Of a stretch of 64,000 nucleotides of DNA, positions 1-9,819 are shown piece by piece. This stretch comes from Hippophae tibetana (Eukaryota; Streptophyta; Magnoliopsida; Rosales; Elaeagnaceae): the NCBI GenBank assembly GCA_037013495.1, contig CM072810.1, positions 76,120,449 to 76,184,448 on the forward strand, read 5' to 3'. Numbering within the stretch: the first letter of the stretch is position 1; each line of letters begins with the position of its first letter. The translations under genes and the position numbers were made by a program. The notes below the pieces were generated by a model that was not told where the DNA came from, searched no databases, and was given only the letters and a program-made list of their open reading frames with translations.

Positions 1-79
1 GTAAAGAAAATAAAATCCTTACAGAACTTCGACGCTATTCCCGTTGCTGGAAAAACTCCAAGCGAAATTTGCACTCCCA

Positions 80-85
80 TTTATT
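80..85 (-). terminator. Poly(A) signal AATAAA of the LTR
   Basis: The minus strand reads TTCAATAAATGG. It lies about 160 nt downstream of the predicted transcription start and 36 nt past the hairpin, a sensible place for the end of R. Cleavage would fall near 55-70. The hexamer is common by chance in AT-rich DNA, so support comes from its position. Confidence 0.5.
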
Positions 86-120
86 GAATCAAAAAGCTAA
101 AATATTACAAAAACATAACT

Positions 121-145
121 AGTTCTTCCCAAAAAGGGAAGAACT
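121..145 (-). other. Perfect hairpin in the LTR R region
   Basis: AGTTCTTCCC at 121-130 pairs with GGGAAGAACT at 136-145 around five A (five U in the minus-strand RNA). The 10-bp stem has no mismatch and includes five G-C pairs. It lies between the predicted transcription start (about 245) and AATAAA at 80-85, so it would be present at both ends of a genomic transcript. Retroviral R regions carry a hairpin in this position that tunes polyadenylation; an equivalent role here is inference. Confidence 0.6.
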
Positions 146-146
146 C

Positions 147-236
147 TAAAACTAAGAGAAATTAATTAAAAACTAAGAAAAACTAAAAAAAACCTAAAAA
201 TCTAAGAAAAGAGAGAAAAGAATGTATTTGGAGGTG
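147..236 (-). other. Pyrimidine-rich LTR leader (R region)
   Basis: The minus strand here is strongly pyrimidine-rich and repeats TTTTTAG- and TCTTAG-like units between the predicted transcription start and the hairpin. That is typical of a plant retrotransposon 5' leader. It has no open frame of note. The TTTTTAGG units resemble the plant telomere motif only superficially. Confidence 0.4.
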
Positions 237-272
237 TTTTTAGGTGTGATTTTGAAATGAAAGGAAGGGGGG

Positions 273-281
273 TATTTATAG
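273..281 (-). promoter_or_regulatory. TATA box of the LTR promoter
   Basis: The minus strand reads CTATAAATA, preceded by a CCTCAC stretch and followed by a run of six C. This is a good plant TATA box. Transcription would start about 25-35 bases further on, near 240-250, where the minus strand reads ATCACACCTA. The TATA box lies between the GC-rich U3 block and the pyrimidine-rich leader, as expected for an LTR. The start site itself is inferred. Confidence 0.65.
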
Positions 282-348
282 GTGAGGATGGAGAGAAAAA
301 ATAAGTAAAAAAATGTTAAAAAAATGTAAAAACGCATAATGGAAATGC

Positions 349-368
349 TGACGTCATTGATGACGTCA
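349..368. promoter_or_regulatory. Paired TGACGTCA palindromes (bZIP-type sites)
   Basis: Two perfect TGACGTCA palindromes sit at 349-356 and 361-368, 12 bp apart start to start. With the bases between them they form a 20-bp inverted repeat centred on 358-359. TGACGTCA is the classic C-box/CRE core bound by plant bZIP (TGA/HY5-type) factors. The pair lies about 70-95 bp upstream of the minus-strand TATA box, a natural place for an LTR enhancer. The motif is seen directly; binding is inferred. Confidence 0.55.
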
Positions 369-379
369 TGGGGCGGCTG

Positions 380-385
380 CACGTG
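380..385. promoter_or_regulatory. G-box CACGTG in LTR U3
   Basis: A palindromic CACGTG lies 11 bp to the right of the second TGACGTCA. G-boxes are bound by plant bZIP and bHLH factors. Its proximity to the TGACGTCA pair suggests one compact enhancer, but a single hexamer carries little weight alone. Confidence 0.4.
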
Positions 386-401
386 AAAAATGAGTGTCGG
401 C

Positions 402-460
402 GCGCGCGTGAACAGTAACCCGCGCGCAGTGCTGCGCGCATGAACAGTACCGCGCGCAGT
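402..460. repeat. Imperfect direct duplication in the GC-rich U3 core
   Basis: Units at about 402-430 and 433-460 (29 and 28 bases) share the layout GCGCGC, then TGAACAGTA, then CGCGCGCAGT. They differ by one or two substitutions and a small indel. The duplication sits inside the 371-510 block, which is 72% G+C and dense in CpG. Small tandem duplications in U3 are common in plant LTRs and often carry enhancer motifs; a function here is not shown. Confidence 0.6.
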
Positions 461-462
461 TT

Positions 463-496
463 GGGCGGAGCTGGGTGCTGGGGCGCGGTGGCTGGG
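463..496 (+). other. Possible G-quadruplex tract in U3
   Basis: Four G-runs of three or more lie on the plus strand at 463-465, 473-475, 480-483 and 494-496, with loops of 7, 4 and 10 bases. The last loop is longer than the usual 7, so this is a relaxed rather than canonical quadruplex motif. It is on the strand opposite to LTR transcription, upstream of the promoter. Confidence 0.3.
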
Positions 497-520
497 CGGC
501 GCGGCGGCGCGTTTTTCTCC

Positions 521-546
521 TTTTTGACATTTTTGACCTTTTTGAC
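521..546 (+). repeat. Three 9-bp TTTTTGAC units (W-box cores)
   Basis: TTTTTGAC begins at 521, 530 and 539, an exact 9-bp period; degenerate copies continue to about 565. Two units read TTGACC, the core of the WRKY-binding W-box; the first reads TTGACA. This may be a simple microsatellite expansion or a real W-box cluster in the U3 enhancer. Confidence 0.5.
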
Positions 547-559
547 CCATTTTGTCCAA

Positions 560-787
560 TTTTTCCATATTTGTCGACCTTTCCGCATTTATTTATTAAT
601 ATATTTGTGATGTATTGCTTCCAGTATTCTTCTTTGAGTCTTTAAGTTGCATTTTTAAGCCAAAATACCTGAAAAACAATAAAAATACCCGTGATTCCGA
701 AAAAGACAAATTTATATAAATATATGATAAAACATATAAATATATTTATTTTTAATTAATTAATGTGCATAAAATCATGGTTATTTT
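560..787. other. AT-rich outer U3, no gene
   Basis: This stretch between the GC-rich U3 core and the LTR tip is AT-rich, with a dense run of TATAAATATA-like sequence at about 710-750. I see no open frame, RNA gene or repeat array in it. It is best read as ordinary outer U3 sequence. Confidence 0.5.
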
Positions 788-804
788 AGTGCTTTTTGAG
801 CACT
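788..804. repeat. Short inverted repeat at the LTR tip
   Basis: AGTGCT (788-793) and AGCACT (799-804) pair perfectly around the loop TTTTG. The hairpin lies 5 bases inside the proposed LTR terminus at 809. It may be coincidental, or belong to the end sequence recognised by integrase. Confidence 0.45.
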
Positions 805-809
805 CATCA

Positions 810-1090
810 CACATAGACCCTTTTGTTTTACTATGGGTTTTTTTCAATGCAACTGTTACGAATATTGAGGTGCCGACAAAAAGTGTGTTTAAAAATATTC
901 TAAATATTTTCAATGACTAATAATTATTCTCATGATAGTACAAATATACTCATTACGCTTCACACTTTATATTTTGGATCATAAAATTGAAAGATTAATT
1001 TTCGAAGCCATTTATGTATAGCGATTTTCTTTTTTAATGAATTGTTAAATTTAATGTATTATTTTTATGCTTTTTTTCTTCACGGATGGA
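810..1090 (+). repeat. Truncated first satellite copy at the LTR junction
   Basis: Homology to the monomer begins at about 810-813 (CATAGACCC against consensus CATATAGACCC), roughly 595 bases into the monomer. This copy is visibly more diverged than interior ones: CTATGGG for CTTTGGA, GGATCATAAAATTG for GGAACATAAATTTG, TTAATGAATTG for TTAGTGAATTG. It shares several private variants (CAATGACTAA, CATGATAGTAC, CACACTTTAT) with the tail of monomer 5 near 5278-5335. Confidence 0.85.
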
Positions 1091-4000
1091 TTATGCACGT
1101 TACACAACTAAATAGCCATATGAAGGTTGCATTAGGTTTATAATTTTGTTCCGTATAATAGAAAACAATAGCCTTATGATGGAGGAAGATTTGATAACTT
1201 TAGTGAAATTACTTTTTTGAAATATTGTTGCTTTTATTCCTGTGGTTCTTGATTGAATGCTCCAATTTGACATATCAAAAGAAGTGATCATCTTTTTTGG
1301 CATCAATCGGTTGGGGTATTATGGACTTGTTGATGTTGTTTTCGTCTGTGTATTTCGTTTCGTATTTATTTTTGAAACCATAGTCTCTTCTTCTTGATCT
1401 TTATTTCTATGTTTAATTAGTCTTTGTTCTTCATAAATAAAAGAGTAGGAAAAAGAAGATTGGTTATACTCTTCAGAGTATTAAAAAAAGCAAATTTGAG
1501 AAATAAGAGTTCCAACTTTAAACGGCCATAACTTTTCACTCGTATATCAAAATTACTATTATTATATATCAAGTTAGAGCTTCTAACGATGCCTATAATC
1601 TCAGCTCTGTTGCAGAAGAACCTCATTTTTTAAACAAAAATTCTCCTTTTACATCACCTACCGAGGTCTTAATATTTTTGTTCCATATAGACCCTTTTGT
1701 TTTGCTTTGGATTTTTTTCAATGCAACTGTTACGAATATTGAGGTGCCGACAAAAAGTGTGTTTAAAAATATTCTAAATATTTTCAATATCTAATAATTA
1801 TTCTCATGACAATACAAATATACTCATTACGCTTCATAATTTATTTTTTGGAACATAAATTTGAAAGAATAATTTTCGAAACCATTTATGTATAGCGATT
1901 TTCTTTTTTAGTGAATTGTTAAATTTAATGTTTTATTTTTATGCTTTTTTCTTCACGGATGGATTATGCACGTTGCAAAACTAAATAGCCATATGAAGGT
2001 TGCATTAGGTTTATGGTTTTGTTCCGCATAATAGAAAACAGTAGCCTTATGATGGAGGAAGATTTGATAACTTTATTGAAATTAATTTTTAGAAATATTG
2101 TTGCTTTTATTCCTGTGGTTCTTGATTGAATGCTCCAATTCGACATATCAAAAGGAGTGATAATCTTTTTTGGCATCAATTGGTTGGGGTATTATGGACT
2201 TGTTGATGTTGTTTTCGTCTGTGTATTTCGTTTCCTATTTATTTTTGAAACCATAGTCTCTTCTTCTTGATCTTTATTTCTATGTTCAATCAGTCTTTGT
2301 TCTTCATAAATAAAAGAGTAGGAAAAAGAAGATTGGTTATACTGTTCAGAGTATTAAAAAAAGCAAATTTGAGAAATAAGAGTTCCAACTTTAAACGGCC
2401 ATAACTTTTGACTCGTATATCAAAATTACTATTATAATATATCAAGTTAGAGCTTCTAACGATTCCTATAATCTCAGCTATGTGGCCGAAGAACCTCATT
2501 TTTTGAAGAAAAATTCTCCTTTTACATCACCTACTGAGGTCTTAATATTTTTGTTCCATATAGACCCTTTTGTTTTGCTTTGGATTTTTTTCAATGCAAC
2601 TGTTACGAATATTGAGGTGCCGACAAAAAGTGTGTTTAAAAATATTCTAAATATTTTCGATATCTAATAATTATTCTCATGACAATACAAATATACTCAT
2701 TACGCTTCACAATTTATTTTTTGGAACATAAATTTGAAAGAATAATTTTCGAAGCCATTTATGTATAGCGATTTTCTTTTTTAGTGAATTGTTAAATTTA
2801 ATGTTTTATTTTTATGCTTTTTTTCTTCACGGATGGATTATGCACGTTACACAACTAAATAGCCATATGCAGGTTGCATTAGGTTTAGGGTTTTGTTCCG
2901 TATAATAGAAAACAGTAGCCTTATTATGGAGGAAGATTTGATAACTTTAGTCAAATTACTTTTTAGAAATATTGTTGGTTTTATTCCTGTGGTTCTTGAT
3001 TGAATGCTCCAATTCGACATATCAAAAGGAGTGATCATCTTTTTTGGCATCAATCGGTTGGGGTTTTATGGACTTGTTGATGTTGTTTTCGTCTGTGTAT
3101 TTCGTTTCGTATTTATTTTTGAAACCATAGTCTCTTCTTCTTGATCTTTATTTCTATGTTCAATCAGTCTTTGTTCTTCATAAATAAAAGAGTAGGAAAA
3201 AGAAGATTGGTTATACTCTTCAGAGTGTTAAAAAAAGAAAATTTGAGAAATAAGAGTTCCAACTTTAAACGGCCATAACTTTTCACTCGTATATCAAAAT
3301 TACTATTATAATATATAAAGTTAGAGCTTCTAACAATTCCTATAATCTCAGCTATGTGGCCGAAGAACCTTATTTTTTGAACAAAAATTCTACTTTTACA
3401 TCACCTACCGAGTTCTTAATGTTTTTGTTCCATATAGACCCTTTTGTTTTGCTTTGGTTTTTTTTCAATGCAACTGTTACGAATATTGAGGTGCCGACAA
3501 AAAGTGTGTTTAAAAATATTCTAAATATTTTCAATATCTAATAATTATTCTCATGACAATACAAATATACTCAATACGCTTCATAATTTATTTTTTGCAA
3601 CATAAATTTGAAAGAATAATTTTCGAAGCCATTTATGTATAGCGATTTTCTTTTTTAGTGAATTGTTAAATTTAATGTTTTATTTTTATGCTTTTTTCTT
3701 CACGGATGGATTATGCACGTTGCAAAACTAAATAGCCATATGAAGGTTGCATTAGGTTTATGGTTTTGTTCCGTATAATAGAAAACAGTAGCCTTATGAT
3801 GGAGGAAGATTTGATAACTTTATTGAAATTAATTTTTAGAAATATTGTTGCTTTTATTCCTGTGGTTCTTGATTGAATGCTCCCATTCGACATATCAAAA
3901 GGAGTGATCACCTTTTTTGGCATCAATCGGTTGGGGTATTATGGACTTGTTGATGTTGTTTTCGTCATGTATTTCGTTTCGTATTTATTTTTGAAACCAT

Positions 4001-6326
4001 AACCTCTTCTTCTTGATCATTATTTCTATGTTCAATCAGTCTTTGTTCTTCATAAATAAAAGAGTAGGAAAAAGAAGATTGGTTATACTCTTCAGAGTAT
4101 TAAAAAAAGAAAATTTGAGAAATAAGAGTTCCAAATTTAAACGGCCATAACTTTTCACTCGTATATCAAAATTACTATTATAATATATCAAGTTAGAGCT
4201 TCTAATGATTCCTATAATCTCAGCTATGTGGCCGAAGAAGCTCATTTTTTGAAGAAAAATTCTCCTTTTACATCACCTACCGAGGTCTTAATGTTTTTGT
4301 TCCATATAGACCCTTTTGTTTTGCTTTGGATTTTTTTCAATGCAACTGTTACGAATATTGAATTGCCGACGAAAGGTGTGTTTAAAAATATTCTAAATAT
4401 TTTCAATATCTAATAATTATTCTCATGACAATACAATTATACTCATTACGCTTCACAATTTATTTTTTGGAACATAAATTTGAAAGAATAATTTTCGAAG
4501 ACATTTATGTATAGCGATTTTCTTTTTTAGTGAATTGTTAAATTTAATGTTTTATTTTTATGCTTTTTTTCTTCACAGATGGATTATGCACGTTACACAA
4601 CTAAATAGCCATATGAAGGTTGCATTAGGTTTATGGTTTTGTTCCGTATAATAGAAAACAGTATCCTTATGATGGAGGAAGATTTGATAACTTTAGTGAA
4701 ATTACTTTTTTGAAATATTGTTGCTTTTATTCCTGTGGTTCTTGATTGAATGCTCCAATTCGACATATCAAAAGGAGTGATCATCTTTTTTGGCATCAAT
4801 CGGTTGGGGTTTTATGGACTTGTTGATGTTGTTTTCGTCTGTGTATTTCGTTTCGTATTTATTTTTGAAACCATAGTCTCTTCTTCTTGATCTTTATTTC
4901 TATGTTCAATCAGTCTTTGTTCTTCATAAATAAAAGAGTAGGAAAAAGAAGATTGGTTATACTCTTCAGAGTGTTAAAAATAGAAAATTTGAGAAATAAG
5001 AGTTCTAACTTTAAACGGCCATAACTTTTCACTCGTATATCAAAATTACTATTATAATATATCAAGTTAGAGCTTCTAACAATTCCTATAATCTCAGCTA
5101 TGTGGCCGAAGAACCTTATTTTTTGAACAAAAATTCTACTTTTACATCACCTACCGAGGTCTTAATGTTTTTGTTCCATATAGACCCTTTTGTTTTGCTT
5201 TGGTTTTTTTTCAATGCAACTGTTACGAATATTGAGGTGCCGACAAAAAGTGTGTTTAAAAATATTCTAAATATTTTCAATGACTAATAATTATTCTCAT
5301 GATAGTACAAATATACTCATTACGCTTCACACTTTATTTTTTGGATCATAAAATTGAAAGAATAATTTTCGAAGCCATTTATGTATAGCGATTTTCTTTT
5401 TTAGTGAATTGTTAAATTTAATGTTTTATTTTTATGCTTTTTTCTTCACGGATGGATTATGCACGTTACACAACTAAATAGCCATATGAAGGTTGCATTA
5501 GGTTTATGGTTTTGTTCCGTATAATAGAAAACAGTAGCCTTATGATGGAGGAAATTTGATAACTTTATTGAAATTAATTTTTAGAAATATTGTTGCTTTT
5601 ATTCCTGTGGTTCTTGATTGAATGCTCCCATTCGACATATCAAAAGGAGTGATAATCTTTTTTGGCATCAATCGGTTGGGGTATTATGGACTTGTTGATG
5701 TTGTTTTCGTCATGTATTTCGTTTCGTATTTATTTTTGAAACCATAATCTCTTCTTCTTGATCATTATTTCTATGTTCAAACAGTCTTTGTTCTTCATAA
5801 ATAAAAGAGTAGGAAAAAGAAGATTGGTTATACTCTTCAGAGTATTAAAAAAAGAAAATTTGAGAAATAAGAGTTCCAACTTTAAACGGCCATAACTTTT
5901 CACTCGTATATCAAAATTACTATTATAATATATCAAGTTAGAGCTTCTAACGATTCCTATAATCTCAGCTATGTGGCCGAAGAACCTTATTTTTTGAAGA
6001 AAAATTCACCTTTTACATCACCTACCGAGGTCTTAATGTTTTTGTTCCATATAGACCCTTTTGTTTTGCTTTGGTTTTTTTTCAATGCAACTGTTACGAA
6101 TATTGAGGTGCCGACAAAAAGTGTGTTTAAAAATATTCTAAATATTTTCAATATCTAATAATTATTCTCATGACAATACAAATATACTCATTACGCTTCA
6201 TTATTTATTTTTTGGAACATAATTTGAAAGAATAATTTTCGAAGCCATTTATGTATAGCGATTTTCTTTTTTAGTGAATTGTTAAATTTAATGTTTTATT
6301 TTTATGCTTTTTTCTTCACGGATGGA
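1091..6326 (+). repeat. Satellite monomers 1-6, diverse left-edge zone
   Basis: Monomers start at 1091, 1964, 2838, 3711, 4584 and 5457; head types B, A, B, A, B, B. Monomers 2-6 carry GTGGCCGAAG where most of the array has GTGGCAGAAG. Monomers 3 and 5 share GAGTGTTAAAAA, TTCTACTTTTAC and GGGGTTTTATGG; 4 and 6 share CCCATTCGAC and CGTCATGTATT. So 3-4 and 5-6 form two copies of a 1746-bp dimer. Monomer 6 is 870 bp; four single-base losses against the 874 form account for this, including one at GGAGGAAATTTG near 5549. Confidence 0.85.
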
Positions 6327-9300
6327 TTATGCACGTTACACAACTAAATAGCCATATGAAGGTTGCATTAGGTTTATGGTTTTGTTCCGTATAATAGAAA
6401 ACAGTAGCCTTATGATGGAGGAAGATTTGATAACTTTAGTGAAATTAATTTTTAGAAATATATTTGCTTTTATTCCTGTGGTTCTTGATTGAATGATCCA
6501 ATTCGACATATCAAAAGGAGTGATCATCTTTTTTGGCATCACACGGTTGGGGTATTATGGACTTGTTGATGTTGTTTTCGTCTGTGTATTTCGTTTCGTA
6601 TTTATTTTTGAAACCATAGTCTCTTCTTCTTGATCTTTATTTCTATGTTCAATCAGTCTTTGTTCTTAATAAATAAAAGAGTAGGAAAAAGAAGATTGGT
6701 TATAATCTTCAGAGTATTAAAAAAAGAAAATTTGAGAAATAAGAGTTCCAACTTTAAACGGCCATAACTTTTGACTCGTATATCAAAATTACTATTATAA
6801 TATATCAAGTTAGAGCTTCTAACGATTCCTATAATCTCAGCTATGCGGCAGAAAAACCTCATTTTTTGAACAAAAATTCTCCTTTTACATCACCTACCGA
6901 GGTCTTAATGTTTTTGTTCCATATAGACCCTTTTGTTTTGCTTTGGATTTTTTTCAATGCAACTGTTACGAATATTGAGGTGCCGACAAAAAGTGTGTTT
7001 AAAAATATTCTAAATATTGTCAATATCTAATAATTATTCTCATGACAATACAAATATACTCATTACGCTTCATAATTTATTTTTTCGAACATAATTTGAA
7101 AGAATAATTTTCGAAGCCATTTATGTATAGCGATTTTCTTTTTTAGTGAATTGTTAAATTTAATGTTTTATTTTTATGCTTTTTCTTCACGGATGGATTA
7201 TGCACGTTACACAACTAAATAGCCATATGAAGGTTGCATTAGTTTTATGGTTTTGTTCCGTTTAATAGAAAACAGTAGCCTTATGATGGAGGAAGATTTG
7301 ATAAGTTTATTGAAATTAATTTTTAGAAATATTGTTGCTTTTATTCCTGTGGTTCTTGATTGAATGCTCCAATTCGACATATCAAAAGGAGTGATCATCT
7401 TTTTTGGCATCAATCGGTTGGGGTATTATGGACTTGTTGATGTTGTTTTCGTCTGTGTATTTCGTTTCGTATTTATTTTTGAAACCATAGTCTCTTCTTC
7501 TTGATCTTTATTTCTATGTTCAATCAGTCTTTGTTCTTCATAAATAAAAGAGTAGGAAAAAGAAGATTGGTTATACTGTTCAGAGTATTAAAAAAAGCAA
7601 ATTTGAGAAATAAGAGTTCCAACTTTAAACGGCCATAACTTTTGACTCGTATATCAAAATTACTATTATAATATATCAAGTTAGAGCTTCTAACGATTCC
7701 TATAATCTCAGCTATGTGGCAGAAGAACCTTATTTTTTGAACAAAAATTCTCCTTTTACATCACCTACCGAGGTCTTAATGTTTTTGTTCCATATAGACC
7801 CTTTTGTTTTGCTTTGGATTTTTTTCAATGCAACTGTTACGAATATTGAGGTGCCGACAAAAAGTGTGTTTAAAAATATTCTAAATATTTTCAATATCTA
7901 ATAATTATTCTCATGACAATACAAATATACTGATTACGCTTCATAATTTATTTTTTGGAAAATAAATTTGAAAGAATAATTTTCGAAGCCATTTATGTAT
8001 AGCGATTTTCTTTTTTAGTGAATTGTTAAATTTAATTTATTACTTTTAAGCTTTTTTACTTCGTGGATGGATTATGCATGTTACACAACTAAATAGCCAT
8101 ATGAAGGTTGTATTAGGTTTATGGTTTTGTTCCGTATAATAGAAAACAGTAGCCTTATGATGGAGGAAGATTTGATAACTTTAGTGAAATTACTTTTTAG
8201 AAATATTGTTGCTTTTATTCCTGTGGTTCTTGATTGAATGCTCCAATTCGACATATCAAAAGGAGTGATCATCTTTTTTGGCATCAATCGGTTGGGGTAT
8301 TATGGACTTGTTGATGTTGTTTTCGTCTATGTATTTCGTTTCGTATTTATTTTTGAAACCATAGTCTCTTCTTCTTGATCTTTATTTCTATGTTCAATCA
8401 GTCTTTGTTCTTCATAAATAAAAGAGTAGGAAAAAGAAGATTGGTTATACTGTTCAGAGTATTAAAAAAAGCAAATTTTAGAAATAAGAGTTCCAACTTT
8501 AAACGGCCATAACTTTTGACTCGTATATCAAAATTACTATTATAATATATCAAGTTAGAGCTTCTAACGATTCCTATAATCTCAGCTATGTGGCAGAAAA
8601 ACCTCATTTTTTGAACAAAAATTCTCCTTTTACATCACCTACCGAGGTCTTAATGTTTTTGTTCCATATAGACCCTTTTGTTTTGCTTTGGATTTTTTTC
8701 AATGCAACTGTTACGAATATTGAGGTGCCGACAAAAAGTGTGTTTAAAAATATTCTAAATATTTTCAATATCTAATAATTATTCTCATGACAATACAAAT
8801 ATACTGATTACGCTTCATAATTTATTTTTTGGAAAATAAATTTGAAAGAATAATTTTCGAAGCCATTTATGTATAGCGATTTTCTTTTTTAGTGAATTGT
8901 TAAATTTAATTTATTACTTTTAAGCTTTTTTACTTCGTGGATGGATTATGCATGTTACACAACTAAATAGCCATATGAAGGTTGTATTAGGTTTATGGTT
9001 TTGTTCCGTATAATAGAAAACAGTAGCCTTATGATGGAGGAAGATTTGATAACTTTAGTGAAATTACTTTTTAGAAATATTGTTGCTTTTATTCCTGTGG
9101 TTCTTGATTGAATGCTCCAATTCGACATATCAAAAGGAGTGATCATCTTTTTTGGCATCAATCGGTTGGGGTATTATGGACTTGTTGATGTTGTTTTCGT
9201 CTGTGTATTTCGTTTCGTATTTATTTTTGAAACCATAGTCTCTTCTTCTTGATTTTTATTTCTATGTTCAATCAGTCTTTGTTCTTCATAAATAAAAGAG

Positions 9301-9819
9301 TAGGAAAAAGAAGATTGGTTATACTGTTCAGAGTATTAAAAAAAGCAAATTTGAGAAATAAGAGTTCCAACTTTAAACGGCCATAACTTTTGACTCGTAT
9401 ATCAAAATTACTATTATAATATATCAAGTTAGAGCTTCTAACGATTCCTATAATCTCAGCTATGTGGCAGAAGAACCTTATTTTTTGAACAAAAATTCTC
9501 CTTTTACATCACCTACCGAGGTCTTAATGTTTTTGTTCCATATAGACCCTTTTGTTTTGCTTTGGATTTTTTTCAATGCAACTGTTACGAATATTGAGGT
9601 GCCGACAAAAAGTGTGTTTAAAAATATTCTAAATATTTTCAATATCTAATAATTATTCTCATGACAATACAAATATACTGATTACGCTTCATAATTTATT
9701 TTTTGGAAAATAAATTTGAAAGAATAATTTTCGAAGCCATTTATGTATAGCGATTTTCTTTTTTAGTGAATTGTTAAATTTAATGTATTATTTTTAAGCT
9801 TTTTTTCTTCACGGATGGA
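6327..9819 (+). repeat. Satellite monomers 7-10
   Basis: Starts at 6327, 7198, 8072 and 8946, all B heads. Monomer 7 (871 bp) has five T before CTTCACGG. The tails of monomers 8 and 9 share a distinctive TTTATTACTTTTAAGC with TTTTTACTTCGTGG, so 9 and 10 both begin TTATGCATGTTAC; this marks a single-monomer duplication. Monomer 7's tail plus monomer 8 resemble monomers 20-21, about 11.35 kb to the right (TATAATCTTCAG, then CCGTTTAATAG). Confidence 0.85.

Larger units (their letters stand above)
1..809 (-). mobile_element. Partial LTR of an LTR retrotransposon, outer end at 809
   Basis: Read on the minus strand the segment starts at 809 with TGATGAGTGCT, matching the TG start usual for LTRs. 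It then runs in U3-R-U5 order: AT-rich outer U3, GC-rich core with transcription-factor-type motifs, TATA box (273-281), expected transcription start near 240-250, pyrimidine-rich leader, hairpin (121-145) and AATAAA (80-85). At its right end it changes abruptly into satellite sequence. No TG/CA inner end, tRNA primer-binding site or gag/pol coding is visible, so U5 is cut by the window start. A solo LTR and a full element cannot be told apart, and Copia versus Gypsy cannot be decided. The 5 bases next to the end (810-814, CACAT) would be one copy of a target-site duplication if this is an insertion into the array. An alternative is an unrelated AT/GC-rich flank, but the ordered promoter and poly(A) signals favour an LTR. 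Confidence 0.75.

Noticed and set aside
147..215. Degenerate telomere repeats in the LTR leader
   Set aside because: TTTTTAGG-like units are irregular and mixed with TCTTAG and TTTTAG; no two consecutive TTTAGGG units occur.
194..588. Minus-strand frames of 124 and 90 codons in the LTR
   Set aside because: They cross the GC-rich U3 block, TATA box and leader, with low-complexity Ala/Pro-rich then Phe/Leu-rich sequence. U3 regions are not normally coding and no domain is visible.
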